Assembly: GCF_024213195.1 (NCBI RefSeq)
Contig: NZ_JANAVF010000001.1
Location: 186,001 to 250,000, forward strand
Length of the DNA: 64,000 bases
Origin: Streptomyces sp. TBY4
GTDB lineage: Bacteria; Actinomycetota; Actinomycetes; Streptomycetales; Streptomycetaceae
Direction of reading: 5' to 3'
Both the position numbers and the translations under genes were made by a program. Shown piece by piece: positions 15,528 to 24,606 of this stretch (its first letter is position 1; every line of letters begins with the position of its first letter). The notes under the pieces were generated by a model, which was not told where the DNA came from, made no database searches, and worked only from the letters and a program-made list of their open reading frames with translations.

Positions 15528-16532
15528 ATGAGCACCTCACCTCCTCCGCACCCGTCGCCCCCTTCGCCCCGTCCGTTCCGCGACCTCGCCCCCGGCATCG
15601 TGGGCATGGCCCTCGTCGGCAGCAGCGTCACCGTCTCCCGCTCCCTCGTGGACGCCCCGCTCTTCGGCGTGCAGGCCGTCCGGTACGCGGTGGCCGCGCT
15701 GCTCCTGTTCGGCCTGGCCCGGCTCGCCCGGGTGCGGGTCAGGGTTCCGCGCGGCCGGGAGTGGCTGTGGCTGGCCGGGGTCGCCGCGACCGGGCTGGTG
15801 CTGTTCAACGTGGCGGTCGTACGGGGCGTCGCGCACGCGGAGCCGGCCGTGATCGCGGTCGCCGTGGCCTGCGTACCGGTGCTGCTCGGAGTGATCGGGC
15901 CGCTGCTGGAGGGCCGCGGACCCAGCCGCCGGGTGCTGCTCGCCGCGCCGGTGGTCGTGGCCGGGGCGGTGCTGGTGGAGGGAACGGGCCGGACGGACGC
16001 GGCCGGGGTGGGCTGGGCCGCGCTCGCGCTGGGCTGCGAGGCCGGGTTCACCCTGCTCGCGGTGCCGGTGCTGCGGCGGCACGGGGCGTGGGGGGTGTCG
16101 CTGCACGCGGTGTGGATGGGGGCGGTGATGCTGGCGGTGCTCACGGTGTGCGTCGAGGGGACCGCCGGGCTCGTATCGGTGAGCCCGCGCCAGTGGGCCG
16201 CCGCGGGCTACCTCGCGGTGATGGTGACGGCGGTGGCCTTCCTCCTCTGGTACCGCACGGTGGCCGCGGTGGGCTCCGGCCGGGCCGGGCTGCTGACCGG
16301 GGTGGCCCCGCTCGCGGCGGCGGGCGCGGGAGCCGTCACCGGCGGCGGGGTACCGGGACCGGCGGTGTGGCTGGGCCTGGCCGTGGTGGTCGCCGGGCTG
16401 GCGGCGGGGCTCCGGCCGGAGCGGGCCCCGGCCGGTCCGGCGGGCACGCAGTCCTCGGTGCCCGCCACGCCCTCGCTGCCCGCGCCGGTCGCGCGAAAGC
16501 CTCGTAACGCCCATGAGTCCGCGTCCCCTTGA
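15528..16532 (+). CDS. EamA/DMT-family transporter
   Basis: The 334-residue membrane protein has about ten hydrophobic helices in the two EamA repeats. The first runs from GIVGMALVGSSVTVSRSLVD and the second begins near WAALALGCEAGFTLLAVPVL. Members of this drug/metabolite superfamily export amino acids, nucleobases or vitamins. The C-terminal 40 residues are a Pro/Ala-rich cytoplasmic tail. It diverges from the MocR gene with only 29 bp between the start codons. Transcripts are therefore probably leaderless or nearly so, and jointly controlled. A transported amino acid or PLP-related compound is a reasonable guess from the regulator type. Confidence 0.87.
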   Translation: MSTSPPPHPSPPSPRPFRDLAPGIVGMALVGSSVTVSRSLVDAPLFGVQAVRYAVAALLLFGLARLARVRVRVPRGREWLWLAGVAATGLVLFNVAVVRGVAHAEPAVIAVAVACVPVLLGVIGPLLEGRGPSRRVLLAAPVVVAGAVLVEGTGRTDAAGVGWAALALGCEAGFTLLAVPVLRRHGAWGVSLHAVWMGAVMLAVLTVCVEGTAGLVSVSPRQWAAAGYLAVMVTAVAFLLWYRTVAAVGSGRAGLLTGVAPLAAAGAGAVTGGGVPGPAVWLGLAVVVAGLAAGLRPERAPAGPAGTQSSVPATPSLPAPVARKPRNAHESASP

Positions 16533-16544
16533 GCACGCCCCGCC

Positions 16545-16557
16545 TTGTGGATCACAA
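16545..16557. promoter_or_regulatory. palindrome TTGTG-N3-CACAA before AraC gene
   Basis: TTGTGGATCACAA is a 5-bp-arm palindrome located 8-20 bp before the ATG of the AraC-type gene and 12 bp after the EamA stop. It could be an operator for autoregulation or the target of another regulator; the sequence alone does not decide. Confidence 0.35.
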
Positions 16558-16564
16558 TCCGCAG

Positions 16565-17446
16565 ATGGCGACGCCTCCGTACAGCAGCTGGATGCGGTAC
16601 TTCTCCCCGACCGCCAACCACCGCCGGCTCGGTCTGGTGTGCCTCGGTGTCGGGGTGCAGCAGGGCCTGCTGCCGGTGGTCGGGCCGCGCGTGCTCGACC
16701 ACCACGTCGCGGTGGTGGTCTGCGCCGGCCGGGGCTGGTTCAGCCACGGCGGGCGGGCTCCGCAGCCGGTGACGGCCCCGGCGCTGCTGTGGCTGGTGCC
16801 CGGGGTGGAGCACCACTACGGCCCCGATCCGCGGACCGGCTGGGACGAGTGCTTCGTGGATTTCGCCGGCCGCAGCGTGGAGGCGTACGCCGACCTCGGC
16901 TACCTCACCCCCGACCGGCCGCTGGTGCCGCTCAGCGATACGGCCGGGGTGCGGCACGTGGTCGACGGGATCGTACGGGCGGCCCGGCTCGGCGGCCCCC
17001 TCCTGGAGGTGGAGGCCGCCGCGGCCGTGCACGGGCTGCTCGTGGCGCTGCGCTACGCCCGGGCCGGGGTGTCGCGGCAGGGGGACACCGTGATGGACAC
17101 CCTGGCCCGGGACGCGCTGCTGCCGATCTCGGTGGCCGAGCACGCCGCCCGGCTCGGGATGAGCCTTCCCGAACTGCGCGGGGCGGTCCGGGGCAGTACC
17201 GGGGAGGGGGTCAAGGAGTACCTCCTCGGCATCCGCCTGAGCCGGGCGAAGGAGCTGCTGGCCCGGACCGACCTGCCGGTCGCCGGGGTCGCCCGGCGGG
17301 TCGGTTACGAGGACGCCGCCTACTTCAGCAGGCTGTTCAGCCGCCGAGTGGGCGTGGCGCCCGTCCGGTTCCGCCAACAGCAGTCGGTGCAGCAGCAGTC
17401 CGCGCGGCGGACCCTGTCCCCCGTCACGGCAGGTAGCCGATGTTGA
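16565..17446 (+). CDS. AraC-family regulator with cupin-like sugar-sensing domain
   Basis: ATG 16565 gives 293 residues; GTG 16547 or TTG 16529 would lengthen it. The first 150 residues have an AraC_binding cupin pattern (HHVAVVVCAGRGWFSHGG, LLWLVPGVEHHYGPD, GWDECFVDFAG) like arabinose, melibiose or rhamnose regulators. The C-terminal helix-turn-helix pair includes LSRAKELLARTDLPVAGVARRVGYEDAAYFSRLFSRRVG. It converges on the GH101 glycosidase gene with a 23-bp overlap of the 3' ends. A role in sensing sugars released by secreted glycosidases is plausible but unproven. No strong ribosome site is visible. Confidence 0.87.
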   Translation: MATPPYSSWMRYFSPTANHRRLGLVCLGVGVQQGLLPVVGPRVLDHHVAVVVCAGRGWFSHGGRAPQPVTAPALLWLVPGVEHHYGPDPRTGWDECFVDFAGRSVEAYADLGYLTPDRPLVPLSDTAGVRHVVDGIVRAARLGGPLLEVEAAAAVHGLLVALRYARAGVSRQGDTVMDTLARDALLPISVAEHAARLGMSLPELRGAVRGSTGEGVKEYLLGIRLSRAKELLARTDLPVAGVARRVGYEDAAYFSRLFSRRVGVAPVRFRQQQSVQQQSARRTLSPVTAGSRC

Positions 17447-20400
17447 GTTCCGCGACCGCCGTCCACGGATTGCCCGAAACCTCCCTCGTGGCCTTGAGCT
17501 TCACGTAGCGGGCGGTGCGCGCCGTGAAGGCGACGTCCTGCTGCGCGGTGGTGTTGGTGAAGGTGCCGGAGGCGGCCGCGGTGCCCCAGGTGACCCCGTC
17601 CGTGGACGTGAGGACCTGGTAGTCGGCGATGCGCCCGTTGCTCTGCGTCTGCCGGGGCAGGTAGTGCAGGGCGGAGACGTTGTACGAGGCGCCGAGGTCG
17701 AGGGTGATCTCGTGCGGCATCGGCGCGGTGGCCTGGTACCACTGGGTGTGCCAGATGGTGGCACTGTCGCCGTCGAGCACGTTGGCGGCGGCGCCGTTCT
17801 CGCCTGCCGTCTCCTGGCTGTCGACGGCCTTGACGCTCATCTGCGCCTGCGGGACGAGCAGTTCGCCGCCACCCCCGGTGCCCAGGTCGTCGATGGCGAG
17901 GTCGTCGAGGATGAAGTCGGCCTCGTTGTGGGAGCCTTCGCCGGTGACCTTCCGCAGGCCGATCCAGGCGTCGGTCCCCGCGGTGAAGGTCTTGGTGAAG
18001 GTGGTGGCCGCCCTGGCCTGGTTCAGCGCGGTGGCCGTCTCGGTGCTGCCGGAGCCGGTGATGAACTGGTAGTCGCCGCTGAAGCCGTTCTCGTAGCTGA
18101 AGGTGACCTTGTACGAGCGGCCGGGGGTGAACCGCAGGGTCTGCGGGAGGGTGCGGTAGACCAGGCCCTGCCGCTCCTCGTGCGACTTCAGCGAGTTCTG
18201 CCCGCTGATCACGTCGTCGACCAGCTTTCCGTTCCATCCCGCCTGGGTGTACGGGGCGTTGCGCTGGGCGATGTGGGTGCGCGGGTCGGTGGCCGAGCCG
18301 CCGGCGCCGCCGAAGGCGAAGGGGCCCCAGCCCGCGTCGACGTTCTCGAAGTCCTCGGTGAACCAGTGGCCGTTCAGCGGGGTGCGGGCGGATCGGACCA
18401 CCCGTACGTCGTCCAGGTAGACGGTGCCGGAGCCTGCGGCCGCGGACAGCTTGAGGGTGGCGGCGGACTGCCCGGCCGGCACGTCGAAGAGCACCTTCAT
18501 GCGCTGCATCTTGGTGCCGTTCTTCTCGCTGCCGCCGAGGCTGTTGGTCAGCGTGGAGGAGTCGGCGTGGACGGAGGCGGCCGTGCCTCCGGCCGGGGTC
18601 ACGGTGAGGGTGGTGGCGCGGCCGGCCGGGGTGGAGACCCAGACGGAGGCGGCGTAGGTGCCGGGGGCGAGCCCGGTGAGCTGCTGGGAGACGGCGGGCG
18701 CGGTGCTCGCGGCCATCGTGAGCTCGTTCTGCCCCTGGGCGTTGCGGGCGACGGCGGCGCCGGTCCCGGTGACGTTCCAGGCGTTCAGGTTGCCGGAGAA
18801 GAAGGAGGGGTCCTTGACGGGGGTGCCCTCGCCCCACTTCGGGTCGGCCTGGGCGGGGGCGGCGCCGTTGGTGACGACGTAGGCGGTCCTCGCGGCGGCG
18901 TTGAGGGTGACCTGCCCGCCGGTGACGGCCAGGTCTCCGACCAACTGGCGGCCGGCGTCGGTCAGTTTGTACAGCTTGGGCGAGGACCAGCCGGCCGGCA
19001 GGGTCCAGGTGGTGGAGGCGGCCTTGTCGTTCCAGTGGTAGAGCTTCCCGTCGCGCGGGAGCAGGTAGGCGGAGCCGTCGAGGACGGTCCGGCCGGCCGT
19101 GGTGATCCTGCGGGTGTTCCCGGAGGTGGTGACGGTGGTGCCGTTGGCGAGGGTGACCGCGTTCGCGGTCCACTTCACGATCGGGGATTCCTGGAGGTAC
19201 TTGGTCGGCAGGTTGGTCGCGAAGGTGGTGGTGAGGAAGGAGGTGAAGTCCCGCTTGCCCTGCCAGCCCTCGTAGGCGGTGATCTCCGCGCCGCCGAGCA
19301 GCGGGTTGGCGGCGATCCAGTCGTCCTTGGTGTGGTTGGCGATGAAGCGGGCGATGTTCGAGTTGATGCCCTTGAGGTCGGTGCCGCCGTAGTTGACGTC
19401 GGTGGCCCAGTGGTGCCAGAGGGACTGTCCGGTCAGGGAGGCGGGGAACTCGGTGGCGAGCTGGTAGCCGAGGCCGCCGATCTCGCGTTCGAGCTTGCGC
19501 GAGAGGTAGCCGTCCCCGTACCAGACGTCCACGTAGAGGAAGTCCAGGCCGGGGGCGGCCGCCTTGAGGTCCTGGAGCCGCTTCAGGCGCCCGCCGGACT
19601 GGCCGTCCTTGCGGGTGTCCACGTAGTACGACTGGTCGAGCCAGTCCCAGCCGAGGCCGCCGGTCTGGTGCGCCGGGTCGAAGGTGGCCGAGACCGGGTA
19701 CTCCTCGGTGGCGTTGATGTGGACGCCGAAGTCGGCGTTGTAGGTGTGGCCGACGGTGGTGAGGGTGTTCAGGTCGGTGGCGCCGCCGAGCTTGGAGCCG
19801 ATGTTCTTGTAGTCCATGTGGGCCGAGTCGTGGCCCTCGGAGGCGTATCCCTTGAGCAGGACGAACTGGCCGAGGCCGTCGGTGGCGAGGTTGACCCGCT
19901 TGGTCTCGTCGAGGGTTTCGGCGAAGGGGTGCGTGGCCGCGGAGGCGAAGTTGAAGGGGATGCGCTGCACGACGCGGTCGGCGGTCTGCTGCCAGCCGGT
20001 GGGCGCGGTCCAGATGTCGCGGTAGGCGACCGCCGCGTCCTGCCAGTCCACGGTGGAGTCGGCGTTGCGGTCGGCCGTGATCGCGACGCGTACGTAGGGC
20101 AGCGGCTCGGTGTCGGTGTCGGCGGCGCCCGTGGCCCGGTAGAGCCAGGATCCGCTCCACAGGCCGGCCCGGCGGTAACTGCCCTTGTCCGTGACCTGCT
20201 TGCTGATCCGGCCGTTCTCGTTTGCGGTGCCGCCCGAGGGGGCGTCGTAGTACGAGTTGGAGTCGATGGCCGCGGCCAGTTTCCCGGTGTTGGCCAGGCC
20301 GTACATCACGGTCGTCGCGGAGGCGTCCACCGGGGTGTTCGCGGTGACCGGGGTGAAGGTGTCGCCGGTGCCGGTGGTGGCGGTGTGCATCTTGGCGGTG

Positions 20401-20861
20401 GAGAGCGCGGCGCCCGCCTGGCTGCTGCGGACGCTGACCAGGTTGTGGTTCGGGATGGCGAAGCTGCGTACGCGCAGGGCGGCTGTGTCCTCGATCGCGG
20501 TGACCTTGAACTCCACCACCGAACCGGTCACCGAGAGCCGGGACCTGATGGTCACTCCGGAGAAGGCCAGCGCGTAGTCCACGCCGGAGGCGGAGGGTGT
20601 GGAGGTGACGGTGGGGGTGTAGGTGGTTCCGTTGACGACGATCGCGCCGATGGTGTCCTCGTTGCCGTTCAGCACGTCCCCGGTGGCGGTGCGGGTGTAG
20701 CTGATGACGCGGGGGAAGTCGCTGTCCACGCTGACGGACAGCTCGGGCGAGGTGATCGTCACGGGGCCGGCCGCCACGGCGGGGGCGGCGGGCACGGCCA
20801 CGACCAAGGTGGCCACGAGACCGGCCACCGCGGCTGCGGCCGGCCAGAGGGGGGTTCGCAT
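17424..20861 (-). CDS. endo-alpha-N-acetylgalactosaminidase, GH101, with C-terminal CBM32
   Basis: The 1145-residue secreted protein starts at ATG 20861 after a GGAGG site, with a Sec signal peptide ending near PAVAA. An N-terminal beta-sandwich (about residues 30-280) precedes the GH101 barrel. There GLDFLYVDVWYGDGYLSRK near residue 460 supplies the catalytic Asp of the family YVDVW motif, and ADFGVHINATEEYP and GAEITAYEGWQG follow. Downstream are accessory carbohydrate-binding modules (about 660-840 and 860-990). The final 140 residues are an F5/8C (CBM32) module with VLDGDSATIWHTQWY. GH101 enzymes cut the whole Gal-GalNAc core-1 disaccharide from Ser/Thr of mucin-type glycoproteins. It is not in an operon. 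Confidence 0.93.
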   Translation of the reverse strand: MRTPLWPAAAAVAGLVATLVVAVPAAPAVAAGPVTITSPELSVSVDSDFPRVISYTRTATGDVLNGNEDTIGAIVVNGTTYTPTVTSTPSASGVDYALAFSGVTIRSRLSVTGSVVEFKVTAIEDTAALRVRSFAIPNHNLVSVRSSQAGAALSTAKMHTATTGTGDTFTPVTANTPVDASATTVMYGLANTGKLAAAIDSNSYYDAPSGGTANENGRISKQVTDKGSYRRAGLWSGSWLYRATGAADTDTEPLPYVRVAITADRNADSTVDWQDAAVAYRDIWTAPTGWQQTADRVVQRIPFNFASAATHPFAETLDETKRVNLATDGLGQFVLLKGYASEGHDSAHMDYKNIGSKLGGATDLNTLTTVGHTYNADFGVHINATEEYPVSATFDPAHQTGGLGWDWLDQSYYVDTRKDGQSGGRLKRLQDLKAAAPGLDFLYVDVWYGDGYLSRKLEREIGGLGYQLATEFPASLTGQSLWHHWATDVNYGGTDLKGINSNIARFIANHTKDDWIAANPLLGGAEITAYEGWQGKRDFTSFLTTTFATNLPTKYLQESPIVKWTANAVTLANGTTVTTSGNTRRITTAGRTVLDGSAYLLPRDGKLYHWNDKAASTTWTLPAGWSSPKLYKLTDAGRQLVGDLAVTGGQVTLNAAARTAYVVTNGAAPAQADPKWGEGTPVKDPSFFSGNLNAWNVTGTGAAVARNAQGQNELTMAASTAPAVSQQLTGLAPGTYAASVWVSTPAGRATTLTVTPAGGTAASVHADSSTLTNSLGGSEKNGTKMQRMKVLFDVPAGQSAATLKLSAAAGSGTVYLDDVRVVRSARTPLNGHWFTEDFENVDAGWGPFAFGGAGGSATDPRTHIAQRNAPYTQAGWNGKLVDDVISGQNSLKSHEERQGLVYRTLPQTLRFTPGRSYKVTFSYENGFSGDYQFITGSGSTETATALNQARAATTFTKTFTAGTDAWIGLRKVTGEGSHNEADFILDDLAIDDLGTGGGGELLVPQAQMSVKAVDSQETAGENGAAANVLDGDSATIWHTQWYQATAPMPHEITLDLGASYNVSALHYLPRQTQSNGRIADYQVLTSTDGVTWGTAAASGTFTNTTAQQDVAFTARTARYVKLKATREVSGNPWTAVAELNIGYLP

Positions 20862-21043
20862 CGGACCTCCGGGAGTCGGCGCTTCCTGGGCGGAAGACCG
20901 CACACCGTGAAGGCCGGCGGTCCGCTCACTGACCTGACAGCCTGCGGACCCCGGCCCGGCAGGCCCATGGACAAAGCCGCACCCCGTCCTGGACTTATGT
21001 GACGGGTGGGTCGGGTGAGCGGACGCGGCCCGGCGCCCCCGCT

Positions 21044-21055
21044 CCCCGATCGGGG
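21044..21055. terminator. short GC palindrome after propeller lipoprotein gene
   Basis: CCCCGATCGGGG is a perfect 12-bp palindrome ending 1 bp before the stop codon of the leftward propeller gene, in the 195-bp gap to the GH101 start. It may help termination, but has no loop and no T tract, so the call is weak. Confidence 0.25.
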
Positions 21056-21056
21056 G

Positions 21057-22379
21057 TCAGCGGAGTTCGTAGGCCGTGAAGGGCTTCCACTCCGAGCTGC
21101 TGCCCTCGTAACGGGCGCCGATGAACCGGCCCTTATACCTGAAGACCGTGTCCACGCCGACGTGGCCCTCCGGGAACCCGCGGGACTCGCGCTGCTTGCC
21201 CGTGGCGGCGTCCATGACGCGCAGGCCGAATTCGGGACTGTCGTCGAGCCCGGTGACGACCGTCAGCTTCTCGCCCTCGGGGAGGATGCGGTACGCGGTG
21301 TCGCCGTCGAGGTCATCGTCCCAGACGCGCTTTCCGGTGGCCAGGTCGAAGGCGGTCAGGGTGTAGCTGTAGGTGCGCGAGGACTTGCCCCGGCGGGGCA
21401 CGGTGTAGAGCCTGGTGCCGTCCGCGGCCGCATCGAGCCGGTCGTGGATCTTTATCTCGCCGTAGGGACCGCTGAACTCGATCGGCGGGTTCGGGCGGCC
21501 GGTGCCGCCGAAGGAGAGGTAGGCCCCGGAGTCCGAGTCGCCCGATTCCGAGGCCGCCACGACCACCGGGTCGGCGGAGACGAATTCCGCACGGGCGTCC
21601 CAGGGGACGGAGGTTCGGCCCCCGAGCGGGGTGGACCACAGGAGCGCGCCGCCGGCCGGGTCGAAGGCGGCGGCGTGCAGCTCGGCGTCGCTCGGGAACT
21701 CGTCCCACGAGCTCTTCTTGGTGCCTCCGCAGGCGAGAAGGGCGGCGACCTGGCGCTCGGCCACCGCGGTCCTGCCCGGGAGACAGCCGTCGGGGAGCGC
21801 CGCCTTCCAGCGGGGCTGCCCGGTGCGCACGTCCAGGGCCCGCAGGTCGTGCCCGTCGACCAGCACGGCGACGCCGCTACCGGCGGACACCTCGGGGTGC
21901 AGGGCGCGGGCAAGGGCCGGCGCGGAGGCGGGAGCGGCGGTCTGCCAGAGCTCGCCGCCTGTCTTCATGTCGATCGCGACGGCGACGGCACAGTCCTTGC
22001 CCTTGGCGGAGGAGGAAGCGCCCTCGGCGTCCCGGACCAGGACCACGACGGATCCGCCGGTGTCGGCGGTGGCGTGGCAGATCGCCGAGCGGCCGGGCGG
22101 CACGTACTCCCAACTCCGCTTGCCGCTGGAGGCTTCGTACCCGCACACCGCGTCGAAGCGGCTGCGGACCAGGGTGTCGCCGGACAGCCAGGCCCCGTTG
22201 CCCTTCTCTGCGCCCTTGGTGTCCTCCACCGGGGTATCCCAGACGACGCCCAGTTCCTCGGGCCCGAAGAGGGAGCAGGCGGCGGTGAGTGAGCAGAGGG
22301 CGATCAGGGCCGCAGCCCTCGCGGCCGGGGTGCGGCCGGCCCTTCTGCCGGACGGTCGGCCGTTCACCTGTGCGTTCAA
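21057..22379 (-). CDS. PQQ-like beta-propeller lipoprotein
   Basis: I place the start at TTG 22379, where GGGGGAG lies 8 nt upstream and the product (440 residues) begins with a proper signal peptide. This has Arg-rich residues, ARAAALIALCSLTAAC and then a lipid-modifiable Cys. In-frame starts farther upstream (to 22598) would bury this signal. The mature protein is built of PQQ-like propeller repeats such as LRALDVRTGQPRWKAALP, AAFDPAGGALLWSTPL and LTAFDLATGKRVWDDDLDG. These suggest a seven- or eight-bladed extracellular propeller like BamB or sensor domains. No enzymatic function is evident. Neighbours do not suggest a pathway. Confidence 0.78.
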   Translation of the reverse strand: MNAQVNGRPSGRRAGRTPAARAAALIALCSLTAACSLFGPEELGVVWDTPVEDTKGAEKGNGAWLSGDTLVRSRFDAVCGYEASSGKRSWEYVPPGRSAICHATADTGGSVVVLVRDAEGASSSAKGKDCAVAVAIDMKTGGELWQTAAPASAPALARALHPEVSAGSGVAVLVDGHDLRALDVRTGQPRWKAALPDGCLPGRTAVAERQVAALLACGGTKKSSWDEFPSDAELHAAAFDPAGGALLWSTPLGGRTSVPWDARAEFVSADPVVVAASESGDSDSGAYLSFGGTGRPNPPIEFSGPYGEIKIHDRLDAAADGTRLYTVPRRGKSSRTYSYTLTAFDLATGKRVWDDDLDGDTAYRILPEGEKLTVVTGLDDSPEFGLRVMDAATGKQRESRGFPEGHVGVDTVFRYKGRFIGARYEGSSSEWKPFTAYELR

Positions 22380-22525
22380 GTCCCGCTCCCCCGAGTACGT
22401 CGCCGTCAACGGCCCGCGGGACTCCCCGCGTTCCTTGGCGGCGATCATCATGGGAAGTCGATCATCCGGGACGGAAAGCGCACCCCCACCGGCCGGTGAC
22501 GGGTACGGTCCGATCCGTGACGGCA

Positions 22526-23854
22526 CTAGACCCGCTCGATTCCCTCCGCTCCAAGGTGAGTTGGCTTCGCGACCTCGGGCGCGCCGCGCCGGATCCACAG
22601 CAGGGCGCCCGCCAGGAGCATCGCGCCTCCCGTCAGCCAGGGCAGCGGGCCGCTCGGCAGCACGCCGACGAGAAGTCCGGTGAGGGCCCCGGCCAGTTGC
22701 AGGGCGAGGGACTGGACCGAGAGCGCCGTGGCCCGTCCCGCGCTCGGCACCCGGCGGTGCAGGAGGTCGTTCTGGCTCGGTCCCGCCGCGCCGAGGCCGA
22801 GGTACACCAGGCCGTATCCGAGGACCGCGAGCCCCAGGGCGAGCGGGCCCGCCGCCACGGCGGTGGCGCCGAGCAGGAACAGTCCGCTCGCGGCGGCGCC
22901 GAGGCCCGCCAGGACCGCGCGCTCGCCGCTGCCCGCGAGCCGGGCGGTCAGGGGTGCGAGGTGGTTGCCGAGCCCTGAGCAGAGGAAGCCGGCGCAGGCG
23001 AGGACCGCGAAGAGCATGGCACCCGATTCGGGCGCCCCCGTGAACGATGCCGCGCGGCCCGGCGTCAGCAGTTCGAGCGCGGCGAGCGCGCCGCCCGCGG
23101 CCGCCGCGCTCAGCAGCACCCGGCGGATCAGGGGGTCGCGGCCGCCCAGCCGGACGCCCTCGGCGATGGTGGCCGGGATGCCGTGGAGCACGGAGCTCAG
23201 GGTGCTCGGCGGCCGGGGCGGCTCGGGCAGCGCGGAGAGCACGTACAGCACGAAGCCCGTCACCACCACCGCGCCCAGCAGCGGTGGCGCGGAGAGCGGG
23301 AGCACCAGCCCGGAGGTCGCCCGGCTCAGCCCGGCGGCGGATCCGCCCTGGGCGAGCAGCCAGGGGAGCGCGCCCCCGAGCAGGGTGCCCGCCGCGAGCG
23401 CGGCGGAGACCGCGGTGCCGCCGCGGGCCAGTCCGGTGCGCAGTTCGGCGTCGGGGCCGGAGTGGGCCTGGACCGTGTCCACGTACCAGGCCTCGGCGGG
23501 CCCGCTGGACAGCGCGCGCCCCGCGCCCATGAGGGCCATGCCGAGGGCGAGGACCCAGGCCGCGGTGCCCAGGCCCTGGAGGACGAAGGCCGCCAGGTTC
23601 AGGAGGCCGGCCGCGGCCAGCACGGCGCGGCGCCCGAGGACGTCGGAGAGCCCGCCCGTGGGCAGTTCCAGTACGGCGGCGGTGACGGAGTGCGCGACGA
23701 AGAACGCGGCGACGGTGGCCAGGGACATGCCGCGCTCGGTGAAGAGCAGGATCAGCGGGCTGACGGCCAGGCCCACGGGGAACCAGTAGAGGACGCAGGC
23801 GGTCACGTAGCGGCGTCCGGCCGTACGCGGGTCCAGGGGCTCGGTCACGGTCAC
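22526..23854 (-). CDS. MFS transporter
   Basis: The 442-residue membrane protein has about 12 hydrophobic helices, with the MFS loop 2-3 motif as GGLSDVLGRRAVL near residue 67. It starts at GTG 23854. The N-terminal helix VTACVLYWFPVGLAVSPLILLFTERGMS and the AWYVDTV segment resemble a group of actinomycete permeases of unknown substrate. It is located between the propeller lipoprotein gene (146 bp downstream, same strand) and the YbjQ gene upstream. A 10-bp inverted repeat lies about 100 bp ahead of its start and may be regulatory. Confidence 0.85.
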   Translation of the reverse strand: MTVTEPLDPRTAGRRYVTACVLYWFPVGLAVSPLILLFTERGMSLATVAAFFVAHSVTAAVLELPTGGLSDVLGRRAVLAAAGLLNLAAFVLQGLGTAAWVLALGMALMGAGRALSSGPAEAWYVDTVQAHSGPDAELRTGLARGGTAVSAALAAGTLLGGALPWLLAQGGSAAGLSRATSGLVLPLSAPPLLGAVVVTGFVLYVLSALPEPPRPPSTLSSVLHGIPATIAEGVRLGGRDPLIRRVLLSAAAAGGALAALELLTPGRAASFTGAPESGAMLFAVLACAGFLCSGLGNHLAPLTARLAGSGERAVLAGLGAAASGLFLLGATAVAAGPLALGLAVLGYGLVYLGLGAAGPSQNDLLHRRVPSAGRATALSVQSLALQLAGALTGLLVGVLPSGPLPWLTGGAMLLAGALLWIRRGAPEVAKPTHLGAEGIERV

Positions 23855-23956
23855 GACGCGGCCCCGGGGCCGGGCTCGGCCGGCTCGGACTGGGGCTGGG
23901 GCTCGCGTATGCGTTTGATTTCTTCGCAGATCACCAACGGAGGCTAGAGCCCGGCC

Positions 23957-23984
23957 CCGGTGATCGCCAAGAGTCGATCACCGG
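23957..23984. promoter_or_regulatory. 10-bp perfect inverted repeat upstream of MFS gene
   Basis: CCGGTGATCG and CGATCACCGG form a perfect 10-bp inverted repeat with an 8-nt spacer, between the YbjQ stop and the MFS start. It could be a dimeric repressor site for the permease or a second terminator stem behind the YbjQ gene. The nearby hairpin at 23999-24021 already serves the latter purpose, so an operator is slightly favoured. Confidence 0.4.
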
Positions 23985-23998
23985 AACTTCCTCCGGCA

Positions 23999-24021
23999 CC
24001 TAGTGCGGTCACAGCACTAGG
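23999..24021 (-). terminator. hairpin at 3' end of YbjQ gene
   Basis: CCTAGTGC and GCACTAGG form an 8-bp perfect stem with a 7-nt loop, overlapping the stop codon of the leftward YbjQ-family gene. This is consistent with a transcription terminator. Confidence 0.5.
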
Positions 24022-24391
24022 TGCTCGCCGGCACCAGGATCACGGCCGTACCGTACGCGCACACCTCGGTGCCGAGGTCGGCCGCGTCGGTCACGTCGAA
24101 GCGCATCATCAGCACGGCGTTCGCGCCGCGCGCCTTCGCCTGTTCGATGAGGCGTTCCATGGCCTGGTTGCGGGTCTCCACCAGGGTCTTGGTGAGACCC
24201 TTCAGCTCGCCGCCAATCATCGATTTCAGGCCCGCGCCGATCTGGCTGCCCAGATGGCGGGAGCGCACGGTGAGGCCGAAGACCTCTCCGATGACCTGCT
24301 CGACCCGGTAGCCGGGGACGTCGTTCGTCGTCACCACCATGACACCGGTCTGCTGCGCGCCGGGGCCGCCGCCGTAATCCTCGATACCCAT
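24017..24391 (-). CDS. YbjQ-family protein (UPF0145)
   Basis: The 124-residue protein starts at ATG 24391 (a GTG three codons upstream is possible). It shows the YbjQ family pattern: VMVVTTNDVPGYRVEQVIGEVFGLTVRS at residues 17-44, then GAGLKSMIGGELKGLTKTLVETRNQAMERLIEQAKARGANAVLMMRFD. YbjQ proteins form pentamers and are sometimes labelled heavy-metal-binding, but their function is unknown. It stands alone, divergent from the SH3-like gene. A tandem 9-bp repeat (GCATATTGG, GCATATCGG) at 24460-24477 lies in the 215-bp gap between them. Confidence 0.9.
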   Translation of the reverse strand: MGIEDYGGGPGAQQTGVMVVTTNDVPGYRVEQVIGEVFGLTVRSRHLGSQIGAGLKSMIGGELKGLTKTLVETRNQAMERLIEQAKARGANAVLMMRFDVTDAADLGTEVCAYGTAVILVPAST

Positions 24392-24606
24392 GGCATCCAC
24401 TCTGGGTGCGCCGGGCGGCGCCCGCATCCGGAGGCGGGGCAGGAGCCCGCGGAGCAGTCGCATATTGGGCATATCGGGCTACGTCACGGTGCGTCAGCGG
24501 GATCTCCCCGCCCCGCGTCGCCATAGTCGTCCCTGGCAACCGCCCGGTTGCCGCCCCGTCCCGCGTTCTGCGGCACGGGCGGACGTCTTCTCTGAGGAGC
24601 CGGCTC

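Noticed and set aside
17664..21002. A 1112-codon open frame on the + strand opposite the GH101 gene
   Set aside because: Composition is Gly/Val/Arg-rich without domains; the minus strand encodes a clear GH101 enzyme with signal peptide and CBM.
23851..23937. A 28-codon minus-strand frame (TTG or GTG start) overlapping the MFS start by GTGA
   Set aside because: The GTGA overlap is attractive, but there is no ribosome site and the codons (AAA, ATA, GAA) are unlike neighbours, so it is not called.
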